A stretch of DNA of 21,535 nt from contig DHGK01000126.1 in the NCBI GenBank assembly GCA_002402755.1, positions 9,166 through 30,700 of the forward strand, given 5' to 3'. The translations under genes were made by a program, and so were the position numbers. This document shows, piece by piece, positions 1 to 8,532 of this stretch (the stretch's first letter is position 1; each line of letters starts with the position of its first letter). Source of the DNA: Planctomycetes bacterium UBA4800 (GTDB lineage Bacteria > Planctomycetota > UBA8108 > UBA8890 > UBA8898). The notes under the pieces are model-generated. The model was not told where the DNA came from and searched no databases. It was given only the letters and a program-made list of their open reading frames with translations.

Positions 1-825
1 CTCAACTGCCCGCCCATCTTCAAGGAAATCTCCGACCAGCCGCGCGGCATCGTGCTCGTCACCGGCCCCACGGGAAGCGGCAAGACGACGACGCTGTACG
101 CGGGCCTGTCGCAGATCAACTCGATCGAGCGCAAGATCATCACGATCGAGGACCCGATCGAGTACCAACTGCACGGCATCAACCAGATCCAGGTGTCGGA
201 GAAGGCCGGGCTGACGTTCGCGCGCGGGCTGCGGTCCGTGCTGCGCCACGATCCGGACGTCATCCTGATCGGCGAGATCCGCGACCGCGAGACGGCGGGT
301 ATCGCGGTCCAGGCATCGCTCACGGGGCACCTCGTCTTCTCGACGCTGCACACGAACGACGCTCCCGGCGCGCTCCTCAGGCTCGTGGACATGGGCATCG
401 AGCCGTACCTCGTGGCGTCCTCGCTCGAGCTCGTGATGGCGCAGCGCCTGGTGAGGCTCATCTGCCCCGCCTGCCGCGAGGAGCTGCCGGCGCAGGAGCG
501 CGAGCGGGTCCGCGCGGAGTTCGCGGGCGAACTGCCCGCCGCGCTGTTCCGCGGGCGGGGGTGCCGCGAGTGCCTGGGCAGCGGCTACCGCGGACGCCAG
601 GGAATCTTCGAGCTCATGCCCGTCGGCGAGGAGATCAGGGCGCTCGTTCTGCAGAGCCGCGCGTCGACCGAGATCCGCAGGAGTGCGGTCCGGGACGGCA
701 TGCGGAGCCTCAGGGAGGACGGGCTCAGGCTGCTGCGCGCGGGCGCGACGACGCTCGAGGAGATCATCCGCGTCACCAAGGACTACGGCGGCAACGGCAA
801 CGGACACCGCCCGGAGGCATCGTGA
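1..825 (+). CDS. gspE: T2SS assembly ATPase GspE (5' partial)
   Basis: Cytoplasmic hexameric ATPase that powers pseudopilus assembly in type II secretion. The reading frame is open from base 1, so the N-terminal domain and start lie upstream; 274 residues are visible. Seen in order: Walker A GPTGSGKT (nt 64-87), an Asp-box region ([11 protein letters not shown]), Walker B-like VILIGEIRD (about nt 259-285), the His box [13 protein letters not shown], then the zinc-binding tetracysteine pair CPAC (463-474) and CREC (562-573) spaced as in GspE/PilB ATPases. The C-terminus ends in a short Gly/Asn tail. gspF follows after 13 bp, so it is the first visible gene of the gsp operon. A PilB identity is possible from the ATPase alone, but the GspG-K pseudopilins downstream favour GspE. 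Confidence 0.96.
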   Translation, partial: LNCPPIFKEISDQPRGIVLVTGPTGSGKTTTLYAGLSQINSIERKIITIEDPIEYQLHGINQIQVSEKAGLTFARGLRSVLRHDPDVILIGEIRDRETAGIAVQASLTGHLVFSTLHTNDAPGALLRLVDMGIEPYLVASSLELVMAQRLVRLICPACREELPAQERERVRAEFAGELPAALFRGRGCRECLGSGYRGRQGIFELMPVGEEIRALVLQSRASTEIRRSAVRDGMRSLREDGLRLLRAGATTLEEIIRVTKDYGGNGNGHRPEAS

Positions 826-838
826 GCGAGGCCGGACC

Positions 839-2056
839 ATGACGCTGTTTGCCTACACCGCGCTCGATGCGCAGGGGCAGAGCACGGCGGGCGCCGTCGA
901 GGCCGCGAACCGGGCGGGCGCCGTCGACAGCGTCATGGCGCGCGGGCTCGTCCCGGTCTCGGTCGAGGAGCACGCTCCCGCGGCGCGGGCCGCGCCGGCG
1001 CGCGTCCGGCGGGGCGGGCGGGTCTCGGGGCGGCAGGTCGAGGCGTTCTCGCGCGAGCTCTCCAGCCTGCTCTCGGCGGGCGTGCCGCTCGGCCGCGCGC
1101 TCCAGGTGCTGAGCCGCGAGACATCGTCGCCGGCCGCCAGGCGGATGTGGGAGGCCGTGCACGAGGATGTTCTGAACGGCAGCTCGCTCGCGGACGCGCT
1201 CGCCAAGTGGCCCTCGGCGTTCTCGGCCGTCAACGTGGCGATGGTGCGGGCGGGCGAGACCGGCGGGTTCCTCGATCTGGTGCTCTCCCAGATCGCCGAG
1301 TTCCGCGCGCGCGAGCGGGAGCTTCTCGGCAAGGTCAAGGCGGCCATGGTCTACCCGTCGATCCTCGCCGTGCTCATGTGCGCCGTGGTGGCATTCCTCC
1401 TGACGTACTTCATCCCGAGGTTCCAGGTGCTCTTCGACGAGTTCGGGGAGTCGCTGCCGCTCCTGACGAGCGCCATCGTCGGCGTGAGCCGGGCGACCGT
1501 CAGCTACGGGGTCTTCGCGATCGCCGGCGCGGTCGCGGCCGTGGTCGTCGGCCGGCGCGCGCTTGCCACCGAGCGCGGCGCGCGCCGCCTCGAGCGCGTG
1601 CTGCTCGCGCTGCCCGGCGTGGGCCGCATTCTGGCGCGCTTCGCGCTCATACGCTTCTGCCGCATGGTGGGGACGCTGGTCGGCGCGGGCGTGCCGCTCG
1701 TCGCGGCGCTCCAGGTGGCGCGGGGCGCGATCGGGAACATGACGCTCGCGGATGCGGTCAGCCAGGCGATCGACAACGTCAAGGGCGGCGAATCGCTGTC
1801 CAGGGGCCTGCAGCTCTGCCCGGTGCTCTTCACCCCGTCGGTGATCGAGATGGTGGCCGTCGCCGAGGAGAGCGGCCGGCTGGACAAGGAGCTCGTCAGG
1901 CAGGCGGAGGGCAACGAGCAGGAGCTGGACCGCAGGCTGCGCATGCTGGTGGCGGTGGTCGAGCCCGCCCTGCTCTTCATCATGGCGGCGCTCGTGGGCA
2001 CGATCGTCGTGGGCATGCTGCTGCCGGTGTTCACATTGCAGGAGATGGTCAAATGA
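839..2056 (+). CDS. gspF: T2SS inner-membrane platform protein GspF
   Basis: Polytopic inner-membrane core of the T2SS platform, expected to contact GspE and GspL. 405 residues, the usual GspF length. It starts [14 protein letters not shown], the typical N-terminus, which fixes the ATG at 839 although the frame is open further upstream. Two tandem T2SSF domains are seen, about residues 67-190 and 270-392; each has the AGVPL motif and a later Glu-rich segment (AGETGGFLD and AEESGRLD). Hydrophobic segments lie at about 170-191, 221-237 and 375-395, matching three transmembrane helices. The stop overlaps the gspG start (ATGA), implying translational coupling. Confidence 0.96.
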   Translation: MTLFAYTALDAQGQSTAGAVEAANRAGAVDSVMARGLVPVSVEEHAPAARAAPARVRRGGRVSGRQVEAFSRELSSLLSAGVPLGRALQVLSRETSSPAARRMWEAVHEDVLNGSSLADALAKWPSAFSAVNVAMVRAGETGGFLDLVLSQIAEFRARERELLGKVKAAMVYPSILAVLMCAVVAFLLTYFIPRFQVLFDEFGESLPLLTSAIVGVSRATVSYGVFAIAGAVAAVVVGRRALATERGARRLERVLLALPGVGRILARFALIRFCRMVGTLVGAGVPLVAALQVARGAIGNMTLADAVSQAIDNVKGGESLSRGLQLCPVLFTPSVIEMVAVAEESGRLDKELVRQAEGNEQELDRRLRMLVAVVEPALLFIMAALVGTIVVGMLLPVFTLQEMVK

Positions 2057-2493
2057 GACTGGCATGGTACGAATCGCGGCGGCGGGGCGGGTTCTCGCTC
2101 ATCGAGCTTCTGCTCGTCCTCGTCATCCTGGCGACGCTGGCGGCCCTCGTGGTCACGAAGTTCGCCGGGCGCTCCAAGCAGGCGAAGGTCACCGCCGCCG
2201 AGACGGAGGTGAGCCGCCTGGAGACGGCCCTGGATGCCTTCGAGATCGATGTCGGGCGCTATCCGACGTCGCAGGAGGGCCTGCGGGCGCTCTACGATCA
2301 GCCCGGCAACGCGGAGTCCTGGAAGGGGCCGTACCTCAAGCGGGGCATTCCCATGGACCCGTGGCGCAACGAGTACATCTACGAGTACCCCGGGCGCTAC
2401 AACCAGGACGGGTTCGACCTGCACTCGCCGGGGCCGGACGGTCAGGACGGCACCGACGACGACATCAAGAACTGGTCCGAGAAGGATGTGTGA
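2053..2493 (+). CDS. gspG: T2SS major pseudopilin GspG
   Basis: Major subunit of the pseudopilus. 146 residues. The prepilin peptidase site is RRRGG|FSLIELLLVL, cleaving after Gly13 with Glu at mature position +5, followed by the hydrophobic N-terminal helix. The T2SSG signature follows: ALDAFEIDVGRYPTSQEGL, a WKGPYL block, DPW-N-Y-Y-YPG, and the Asp-rich C-terminal loop SPGPDGQDGTDDDIKNW that binds calcium in GspG proteins. The ATG overlaps the gspF stop, with AGGAGA about 8 bases upstream inside gspF. No prepilin peptidase (GspO) gene is in the window. Confidence 0.97.
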   Translation: MRLAWYESRRRGGFSLIELLLVLVILATLAALVVTKFAGRSKQAKVTAAETEVSRLETALDAFEIDVGRYPTSQEGLRALYDQPGNAESWKGPYLKRGIPMDPWRNEYIYEYPGRYNQDGFDLHSPGPDGQDGTDDDIKNWSEKDV

Positions 2494-2499
2494 GGGCGT

Positions 2500-3045
2500 A
2501 TGAGCGGCGAGCGCAGGCATCCGCGTTTCCGTGCGGGGCCGCCGGCTCCGGGCGCGCGGAGCGGCTTCAGCCTGCTCGAGCTGGTGTTCGTCCTGCTGAT
2601 CCTCGCGGGCGTCCTGGCGCTGGCGGTGCCGTCGCTCCGCGGATTCGGGGAATCGCGCCAGGTGCGCGACACGGCCGGCAACGTCCTCGCCCTGGCCAAG
2701 TACGCGCGCTTCCGGGCCGTCTGCGAGGGTCGCGAGTACCGCCTGCACATCGACCGCGCGCGGGGCCGCTACTGGTTGGAGACCGTGGGAGAGGAGGGGT
2801 TCGAGCGCCCCCTTTGCTCCTTCGGGCAGGTGTTCTTCTTTCCGGAGACGATGCTCGTCGAATGGTTCGACTCGACCGCGGCGGAGCGCAAGGGCTACAT
2901 CGCGTTCGCGCCGAACGGCCGGGCCGATGCGGCGCGGCTGCATCTCACGGGCCGGCTCGGCACGGTCATCGCGGTGGGCTGCGAGGCGCCGGGCGAGCCC
3001 TTCAGGATTCGCGAGGTGTTCGAGCGGGGGGTGCGGCGTGGATGA
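2500..3045 (+). CDS. gspH: T2SS minor pseudopilin GspH
   Basis: Minor pseudopilin of the T2SS tip complex, assigned by order (directly after gspG) and size (181 residues). A rather long 22-residue leader, rich in Arg and Pro, precedes the cleavage site RSG|FSLLELVFVLLIL with Glu at +5 and one hydrophobic helix. The rest looks like a GspH/FimT beta domain: SRQVRDTAGNVLALAKYARFRA is the usual helix-to-sheet segment and ends in short strands. It starts 6 bp after gspG, and gspI starts within its last 8 bases. Naming among H, I and J rests partly on order. Confidence 0.88.
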   Translation: MSGERRHPRFRAGPPAPGARSGFSLLELVFVLLILAGVLALAVPSLRGFGESRQVRDTAGNVLALAKYARFRAVCEGREYRLHIDRARGRYWLETVGEEGFERPLCSFGQVFFFPETMLVEWFDSTAAERKGYIAFAPNGRADAARLHLTGRLGTVIAVGCEAPGEPFRIREVFERGVRRG

Positions 3046-3448
3046 GCGGCGGCGCGGTTTCACGCTGATCGAGGCCCTCGCGGCGCTGCTGCTCGTCGGC
3101 ATGGTCATGCCCATCGCGATGCAGGCGCTGTCGCTGACGTTGCGGCTGGCGGGTACGGCGGCGCGCACGAACACGGCCGTCATGCTCGCCGAGTCCGCGA
3201 TGCACGAACTGCTGTCCCGGCAGGCGTGGGACTCGACCGAGATGGAGGGCACGTTCGACGACGCGGATTTCGGCGAGTGCGATCCGGACGGCGCCCGCGT
3301 CGGGTCCTCGCCCTATCGCTGGAAGGCGACGCTCGGGGACTGGATCGACGGCTCGCTCGGCGAGCTCACCGTGCGCGTGACGTGGATGGCGCGGGGCCGG
3401 GAGCACGAGGTGACGCTGACGACGCTCGTGCCATCGAGCGAGTCGTGA
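3038..3448 (+). CDS. gspI: T2SS minor pseudopilin GspI
   Basis: Minor pseudopilin thought to start the I-J-K tip complex. 136 residues if translated from the GTG at 3038, which gives a compact 7-residue leader (VDERRRG) and cleavage before FTLIEALAALLLVG with Glu at +5. The open frame reaches further upstream, but those codons read as Arg/Ser-rich sequence inside gspH, so the GTG is preferred. A conserved helix with AESAMHELL and a short C-terminal beta region (LTVRVTWMARGREHEVTLTTL) fit the T2SSI family. The start overlaps the gspH stop by 8 bp. Confidence 0.87.
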   Translation: MDERRRGFTLIEALAALLLVGMVMPIAMQALSLTLRLAGTAARTNTAVMLAESAMHELLSRQAWDSTEMEGTFDDADFGECDPDGARVGSSPYRWKATLGDWIDGSLGELTVRVTWMARGREHEVTLTTLVPSSES

Positions 3449-3455
3449 GGAGGCC

Positions 3456-4229
3456 ATGGCGCGAGGATTCACGCTCATCGAGATTCTGGTCGCGCTGGCG
3501 CTCGTGAGCGTGCTCACGCTGGCGCTCTGCGGGACGCTCGAGACCGGCTTCAAGGCCGAGCGGCGGGCGCGCGCCGCGATCGAGCCGGTGACCGCCGTGC
3601 AGGCGGCCCTGGACATCCTGCGCCGGGACGTCGAATCCATGCTCCCGCCCGCCGGCATCCTCGCCGGCGGCTTCATCGGCGAGAACGGAACGGGCGGCGA
3701 GGGCCGGCCGAGCGATTTCCTGGAGTTCTGCACGGCGAGCGGCGGCCCCGACATCGAGCGCTCGGCCGAGGCGGCGATCGGGAAGCTGGAGCTGGAGGCC
3801 TTCACGCTGGAGGAAGAGGCGCAGCGGTACGGCTGCGACATCGTGAAGGTCGAGTACGGCCTTCTGGCGCGGACGACCGGCAGCGCGTTCGACCTGGTCC
3901 GGTGGGTGACGCGCAACTCGCTGACGCCCACCGAGGCGACCCCGGAGCCGCAGATCGTGTGCCGCGATGTCGTGTCGTTCGACGCGGCGTACCTGGACGG
4001 CTCGGAGTGGATCGACGACTGGGATTCCAGCCAGCGCGAGGGGCAGATCCCCCCGGCGATCAGGATCCGGCTCGTCAAGCGCGTCATCGAGCCGCGCGCG
4101 GCGGGCGAGGACATCGACATCGACCTGGTGGACGGCGCGCGGCTCTCCGCGTTTAAAGGAGAGATGGTGCTCACGGTGCCGACCGCATCGGCGGCGAGCG
4201 CCGAGGAAGGCAACCAGTTTGTCAGGTGA
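3456..4229 (+). CDS. gspJ: T2SS minor pseudopilin GspJ
   Basis: Minor pseudopilin of the I-J-K tip complex. 257 residues, slightly longer than typical GspJ. It has the minimal leader MARG, cleavage before FTLIEILVALALVSVL, Glu at +5, and a hydrophobic helix. Next comes AALDILRRDVESMLPP, a helix typical of GspJ (a run ending in an 'RD' before the beta domain), then a large Asp/Glu-rich beta region. GAGGAGG (3447-3453) sits only 2 bases before the ATG, unusually close, but no other in-frame start fits the prepilin site. It starts 7 bp after gspI. Confidence 0.87.
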   Translation: MARGFTLIEILVALALVSVLTLALCGTLETGFKAERRARAAIEPVTAVQAALDILRRDVESMLPPAGILAGGFIGENGTGGEGRPSDFLEFCTASGGPDIERSAEAAIGKLELEAFTLEEEAQRYGCDIVKVEYGLLARTTGSAFDLVRWVTRNSLTPTEATPEPQIVCRDVVSFDAAYLDGSEWIDDWDSSQREGQIPPAIRIRLVKRVIEPRAAGEDIDIDLVDGARLSAFKGEMVLTVPTASAASAEEGNQFVR

Positions 4230-4239
4230 GAGGCGAGTA

Positions 4240-5745
4240 ATGACGCGCGGCGGAACGGTGCACCACGGGGGCCCGAGAGGCTCCAGGCGCGGCGCGGTGC
4301 TGATCGTCGCGCTGTTCATCGTGACCGCGATCGTGGGGCTGGTCCTCGTCCTCGCGCGCGACAAGCGGATCGATGCCATGGCGGCGGCGCACGAGCGGGC
4401 GAGCGCGCAGGCCCGGGCGATCGCGCTGGGCGCGGCGCAGGCGGTCATGACGCTCGGCGATGCGCTGCCCGCCGACGTCGTCGAGGTCGGCGATGGAGCC
4501 TTCTGGCTGCTCGATCCGGACTGGGACGACGACAAGAACGCCGCCTTCGGCATCGGCGATGAATCCTCCAAGCTCGACCTCAACACCGCGACCGAGGAGA
4601 TGCTCCTGATGCTCCCCGGCGTCGACACGGCGCTCGCGGCCGCGATCATCGACTGGCGCGACGAGGACTCGACGCCGGCCGCGAACGGCGCGGAGAACGA
4701 GTACTACCTGCTTCGCAGCCCGCCCTACTACGCGAAGAACGCCCCCTTCGAATCCGTCGAGGAGCTGCTCTTCGTTCGGGGCGTGACGCCCGAGATCCTG
4801 TACGGCGAGGACTGGAACCGGAACGGCCTTCTGGACCCGAACGAGAACGACGCCTCGGAAACCGATCCGCCCGACAACGCCGACGGCACGCTCGATCGCG
4901 GCCTCATCGCCTTCGTGACGATCTACAGCCAGACGCCGGCCGAGGGGCTCGTCAACGTGAACCAGGGCGGCGGTGCTCCTGCGGGCGGCGGTGCTCCGGC
5001 GGGCGGCGGTGCTCCTGCGGGCGGCGGTGCTCCGGCGGGCGGAGGGGCCCCGGGCGGCGCGGAAGGCGGCGGCGAGGAGGAAATCAAGAAGGTGCTTCAG
5101 GACGCCGCGTCGGCCGGAAGCATCGCCGAGAGCCGCGTCGATCAGATCCTGCAGAGCATCCTGTCCTCGGGTCCGTACACGAACCTCATCGACATGCTCT
5201 TCAAGACGGGCATGACGGCCGAGGAGTTCAATGCGGTCGCTTCGCGGTTCACGGCCTCGTCCGGGCAAGATGGGGCGGCGAGCCTCATCAACGTCAACAG
5301 CGCCCCGAAGGAAGTGCTCATGACGCTTCCGGGGCTTTCCGAGGCCGATGCGGAGGCGCTCATCGCCTATCGCAGGAATGCCGGCGGATCATCCGCCGCG
5401 GCGTCCGGTTCCGGCGCGCAGAGCTCGACGGCGAGCACCGGGCCGCTCGCGGGGATCGGGTGGGTTTCCGAGGCGCTCCCGCGCGAGAAAGCGGTCGCGA
5501 TCGGCGGCGCGGTGACCACCCTCTCCACCCAGCGCAGCGCCGACATCGTGGCGGTGAGCGGCGACGGCCGCGCGTTCGAGCGCTACCGCATGGTGTACGA
5601 CGGATCGGGCGAGTCGCCGCGCCTCGTCCTCTGGCAGCGCCTGACGCATCTGGGATGGCCGCTCGATGCGAGCATCCTGACGTCGCTTCGGTCGGGCGCA
5701 TCCCTTGCCGAGCTTCCCCGGACGACCCGGCGGGGGGTGTTCTGA
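4240..5745 (+). CDS. gspK: T2SS minor pseudopilin GspK
   Basis: Largest minor pseudopilin, capping the pseudopilus tip. 501 residues, long for GspK (about 320 in Proteobacteria). Cleavage is predicted after Gly18 (GSRRG|AVLIVALFIVTAIVG); the mature N-terminus lacks Glu5, as is usual for GspK. Two helix-hairpin-helix-like segments typical of the family are seen: LDLNTATEEMLLMLPGV and INVNSAPKEVLMTLPGL. Between them are an Asp/Asn-rich stretch (DWNRNGLLDPNEND... NADGTLDRG), possibly metal-binding, and a GGGAPA tandem repeat. The ATG at 4240 is chosen because the upstream frame runs back through gspJ as Arg/Ser-rich sequence. The stop shares one base with the gspL start. Confidence 0.92.
   Translation: MTRGGTVHHGGPRGSRRGAVLIVALFIVTAIVGLVLVLARDKRIDAMAAAHERASAQARAIALGAAQAVMTLGDALPADVVEVGDGAFWLLDPDWDDDKNAAFGIGDESSKLDLNTATEEMLLMLPGVDTALAAAIIDWRDEDSTPAANGAENEYYLLRSPPYYAKNAPFESVEELLFVRGVTPEILYGEDWNRNGLLDPNENDASETDPPDNADGTLDRGLIAFVTIYSQTPAEGLVNVNQGGGAPAGGGAPAGGGAPAGGGAPAGGGAPGGAEGGGEEEIKKVLQDAASAGSIAESRVDQILQSILSSGPYTNLIDMLFKTGMTAEEFNAVASRFTASSGQDGAASLINVNSAPKEVLMTLPGLSEADAEALIAYRRNAGGSSAAASGSGAQSSTASTGPLAGIGWVSEALPREKAVAIGGAVTTLSTQRSADIVAVSGDGRAFERYRMVYDGSGESPRLVLWQRLTHLGWPLDASILTSLRSGASLAELPRTTRRGVF
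4966..5052 (+). repeat. In-frame GGGAPA tandem repeat within gspK
   Basis: Four 18-bp units coding GGGAPA run from 4966 to 5037, followed by a decayed fifth (5038-5052). The Pro codon alternates CCT, CCG, CCT, CCG, so 4966-5001 and 5002-5037 are identical 36-bp blocks. This points to a recent duplication of a two-unit block. The encoded stretch is a flexible linker next to a Glu-rich helix. Confidence 0.9.
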
Positions 5746-7178
5746 TGGTACTGCGCGCGCCGCGGGCGCTCGGCCTGGCGTTCGACGACGGGGGAATCCT
5801 CCTGGCCGAGGTCGTTGTCTCGGGCGCGCGCAAGATTCTCTCGCGGACGGCGGAGTTCCGCTTCCCGGCAGGGCGGGACGCGGCGGACCCGGCGTCCGTG
5901 GGCCGTATGCTGGCCCAGTTTCTGCGCACCAACCGCATCTCCGCACGCGGCGCAGCGATCGGCATCCCTGCCCAGTGGCTCGTGACCAAACAGGTCACGC
6001 TGCCGCCTGCTGATGCTGCGTCGCGTACGGGGATGCTGCGCATTCAAGCCGAGCGCGCGTTCGCCCACGGGGCCGGGGAGCTGGCCGTCGACTACACGTG
6101 CGATAACGATGCGTCGGGGCGGAGCACGGTGCTCCTGTGCGCCGCGCCCCGGGAGAGGATCGACCGGGCGGTCGCCATTGCGCAGGCCGCGGGGCTGCAG
6201 GTCGCGTGCGTCACGCCGACGGCGGCCGCGCTCGCACGCGCGGCCGCGGCGGCTGCCGGCGGCGGTGCGCCGCGCATCGACCTTCTCATCGAGCGGGGGA
6301 GGATCGACGCCGTCGTTCTCGCCGGCGGCCGCATCGAGGCCCTGCGCCACGTGCCGTCGGGAGGCGATGCGAGCCCCGCCGGCGGCGCGTGGGGCGAGCG
6401 GCTCTCGAGCGAGGTCCGGCGCATGCTTCTGGTGCGCGAGAACGAGGGCGCCGGCGCGAGCCTCGTCCTGTGGGACGGCCTCGGCCTGTCCGCCGGCACC
6501 ATCGCCGCGCTCGGAACGACGCTTGCCCTGGGCGGGTGCGAGATCGGATCGGTCGGCGCGCTCGCCGAGCTGAACGGCGCGGATGCCGCCTGCCCGCGCC
6601 ATGCCGGCGCGACGGCCCTGGCGCGCGCGGCGCTGGATCCGGCGCTCCGCGACATCGATTTTCTCAACTCGCGCCTGCGGTCCTCCGCGGTGACGCGGTT
6701 CGGCCGGCGTCTGCGCGCCGCGGCGGTCGTCGCGGCCGCCGCCGTGCTGTTCATCGGGTGGAGCATCGTCGACTGGCAGCTCGCGGCGCACGCCGTCAAC
6801 GGCCTCACGCACCGGCTCGAGGCCCAGGCCGGGCACGTGCAGGAGGCGCGCGTCGTGCGGGAGAAGGTCTCGCTCGCCGGCGGCTGGTTCGACACGCGTC
6901 CCGAGCACCTGGAATGCCTCCTGGAGCTCTCGCGGGCGTTTCCCGAGGACGGGAGAATCTGGGCCACCCAGATCTCGCTGTCGCAGGACATGCGGGGCGT
7001 CGTCTCCGGGCGCGCGGTCGAGGACGGCGTGGTGCTCGAGGTCTTCGAGCGCCTGCAGGGCTCGGCGGCGTTCTCCGAGGTGACGCTGCACGGCGGCATG
7101 ACGTACCCGAAGGCGGTTGCGCGCGACCGCAATCTGGCGTTCAGCATCAGCTTCCGCATGCGCGGGGGGCGGCCGTGA
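5745..7178 (+). CDS. gspL: T2SS platform protein GspL (PilM-PilN type)
   Basis: Inner-membrane platform protein linking the GspE ATPase to GspM. 477 residues. The N-terminal ~315 residues look like the actin-fold cytoplasmic domain (GLAFDDGGILLAEVV, AIGIPAQWLVTKQVTLPPAD, AERAFAHGAGELAVDY, then LLCAAPRERIDRAVAIAQAAGL), as in PilM. IDFLNSRLR then resembles the PilN start motif. One transmembrane helix follows at about 325-343, and a ~130-residue periplasmic domain ends in an alpha/beta fold (VTLHGGMTYPKA...). The ATG overlaps the gspK stop (TGATG). The fold assignment is by motif, without alignment. Confidence 0.85.
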   Translation: MVLRAPRALGLAFDDGGILLAEVVVSGARKILSRTAEFRFPAGRDAADPASVGRMLAQFLRTNRISARGAAIGIPAQWLVTKQVTLPPADAASRTGMLRIQAERAFAHGAGELAVDYTCDNDASGRSTVLLCAAPRERIDRAVAIAQAAGLQVACVTPTAAALARAAAAAAGGGAPRIDLLIERGRIDAVVLAGGRIEALRHVPSGGDASPAGGAWGERLSSEVRRMLLVRENEGAGASLVLWDGLGLSAGTIAALGTTLALGGCEIGSVGALAELNGADAACPRHAGATALARAALDPALRDIDFLNSRLRSSAVTRFGRRLRAAAVVAAAAVLFIGWSIVDWQLAAHAVNGLTHRLEAQAGHVQEARVVREKVSLAGGWFDTRPEHLECLLELSRAFPEDGRIWATQISLSQDMRGVVSGRAVEDGVVLEVFERLQGSAAFSEVTLHGGMTYPKAVARDRNLAFSISFRMRGGRP

Positions 7179-7750
7179 AGACGAAACGGGAACGACTGCT
7201 CCTGATCGGCGCGGCGCTCGTCGCAGGCCTGTTGCTCCTTGATTCCTACGTGCTCGCGCCGCTCAATGAGAAAGCGGAGGCGCTCGCGATCGAACGCGAG
7301 AAGCTGGAGACGACGGTGCTCGCCAACGACACGTTGCTCAGGCAGCGCGACGCGCTCGTGCAGAAATGGAGCCGCTGGTGCGAGCGCAGCCTGACGAACG
7401 ACCCCTCGGAGGCCGAGCGCCGCGCGCTCAACGCGCTCAGGTCGTGGGCCCAGGACACCGGCGTCACGATGGGCTCGATCCAGCCCGAGCGGACCGCCGC
7501 GAAGGGCGTGCTGCGCGAGGTCAGGTTCCAGGCGTCGGCGCGCGGCAGGTACGAATCGCTGGTGCGCTTCATGTACTGCATGGAGACGGCGGAGATTCCG
7601 CTCCGCGTCGCGCGCGTGGAACTGCGCGCCGACAAGGACGCGTCGGGCGGACAGATCGGCCTCGATATCACCTTCTCGACGCTGTTCCGCGCCGCGGAGG
7701 CTTCCGGCGACGCGGCGCGGGATGCGGCTTCGCCGCGGGGAGGCGCATGA
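7175..7750 (+). CDS. gspM: T2SS platform protein GspM (PilO-like)
   Basis: Bitopic inner-membrane protein predicted to pair with GspL. 191 residues from a GTG that overlaps the gspL stop (GTGA). It has a short basic N-terminus, a transmembrane helix at about residues 8-25 (LLLIGAALVAGLLLLDSYVLAPL), a coiled-coil-like stretch (NEKAEALAIEREKLETTVLAND), and a C-terminal ferredoxin-like region (ALRSWAQDTGVTMGSIQPE, then FQASARGRYESLVRFMYCMETAE), the usual layout of GspM and PilO. Identification rests on architecture and position after gspL. Confidence 0.8.
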   Translation: MKTKRERLLLIGAALVAGLLLLDSYVLAPLNEKAEALAIEREKLETTVLANDTLLRQRDALVQKWSRWCERSLTNDPSEAERRALNALRSWAQDTGVTMGSIQPERTAAKGVLREVRFQASARGRYESLVRFMYCMETAEIPLRVARVELRADKDASGGQIGLDITFSTLFRAAEASGDAARDAASPRGGA

Positions 7751-8394
7751 TGGCCGCGCGCATCGCGTTCGCAATCCTGTGCGCGGCGGGTGCGCTCGCC
7801 GCGGCCGATGCCCCGGCGGCCGCCAAGGCGGAGTACCGGCGCGTGCCCGCCGCCGAACGCACCTGGGAGCGGTATCGCGAGATCGCGGCGCGCAACATCT
7901 TCAGCCAGCAGCGCCGGCCGTTCTCGAGGGGCGCGGAACGTGCGGCGGCGGAGGAATCCGAGGGACCCGGCGGGGGGGGACGCGGCGAGACCAAGTCGCC
8001 CGACCGCCCCGAACGCTGGGTGCTGCTCGGCGTGAGCAAGGTCGGGGACCGCCTTCTGGCGTTCTTCGAGGATACGGACGCCACGGTCGTGCGGCACGCG
8101 GCAAGGGGAGAAACCGTCGGCATCTGTACGCTGGCCGCGATCACGCTCGACAACGTGACCGTGCGCGTGGCGGATAGGGAACAGACGATCGCGGTCGGGT
8201 GCACGCTCGCGGGCGACGCGGCGCCCGCGCGCGCGCCGGCGGCGGCATCCGAGGGGCGCGCGCCGGCCGGTTCCGCCGATGCCCGGCCGGAGCCGGCGGA
8301 GGGGGCGGCGGAGACGCCGCCGGGAGATGGCGATTCGGTGCTCGATCGGCTGCTTCGCCGGCGGCAGCAGGAAATGGGCGGCCCCGGCTCGTGA
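7747..8394 (+). CDS. GspC/PilP-like periplasmic T2SS protein
   Basis: 215 residues, starting at an ATG that overlaps the gspM stop (a second ATG follows at 7750). The N-terminus (MMAARIAFAILCAAGALAAADA) looks like a signal peptide or short anchor. ERYREIAARNIFSQQRRPF follows, like the conserved segment before the GspC homology region. Then comes a small beta domain (WVLLGVSKVGDRLLAFFEDTD, VVRHAARGETVGICTLAAITLDNVTVRV), the pattern of the GspC HR and PilP domains that dock onto the secretin. There is no PDZ domain; an Ala/Pro-rich tail ends in DSVLDRLLRRRQQEM. Expected role: periplasmic bridge to GspD, encoded next. A GspN-like or unrelated periplasmic protein is less likely. Confidence 0.65.
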   Translation: MMAARIAFAILCAAGALAAADAPAAAKAEYRRVPAAERTWERYREIAARNIFSQQRRPFSRGAERAAAEESEGPGGGGRGETKSPDRPERWVLLGVSKVGDRLLAFFEDTDATVVRHAARGETVGICTLAAITLDNVTVRVADREQTIAVGCTLAGDAAPARAPAAASEGRAPAGSADARPEPAEGAAETPPGDGDSVLDRLLRRRQQEMGGPGS

Positions 8395-8532
8395 CGACTC
8401 GGCCGCGGCCGCAACTGAGGCGACGATGAGGGTCGTTGGAGGCTGCGGAACGGCGGCGTCCGCCCTGCCCACTCGTTGATCGGGGCCGCGCGCGGAGCGC
8501 GGAGAGACCCGCACGGAGAAAGGAGCGTGACA
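8395..8532 (+). other. Intercistronic leader before gspD with stem-loop
   Basis: This 138-bp gap is the only sizeable gap in the gsp operon. It contains a GC-rich hairpin at 8486-8502 (CCGCGC, 5-base loop, GCGCGG) about 30 bases before the gspD start. It also contains a 17-codon open frame (8426-8479) with no clear ribosome site, which I do not call as a gene. I see no convincing -35/-10 pair. Possible roles are attenuation or mRNA processing that sets secretin dose. Confidence 0.4.
8521..8525 (+). promoter_or_regulatory. Ribosome binding site of gspD
   Basis: AGGAG lies 7 bases before the ATG at 8533. It favours that ATG over the in-frame GTG at 8527 (too close) and the TTG at 8476 (no site). 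Confidence 0.75.

Noticed and set aside
683..838. Longer gspF start upstream of 839
   Set aside because: The added residues are Arg/Ser/Ala-rich and overlap gsp[11 protein letters not shown] is the standard GspF N-terminus.
8426..8479. 17-residue open frame before gspD
   Set aside because: No ribosome site, no run of regulatory codons, and no way to test conservation here.
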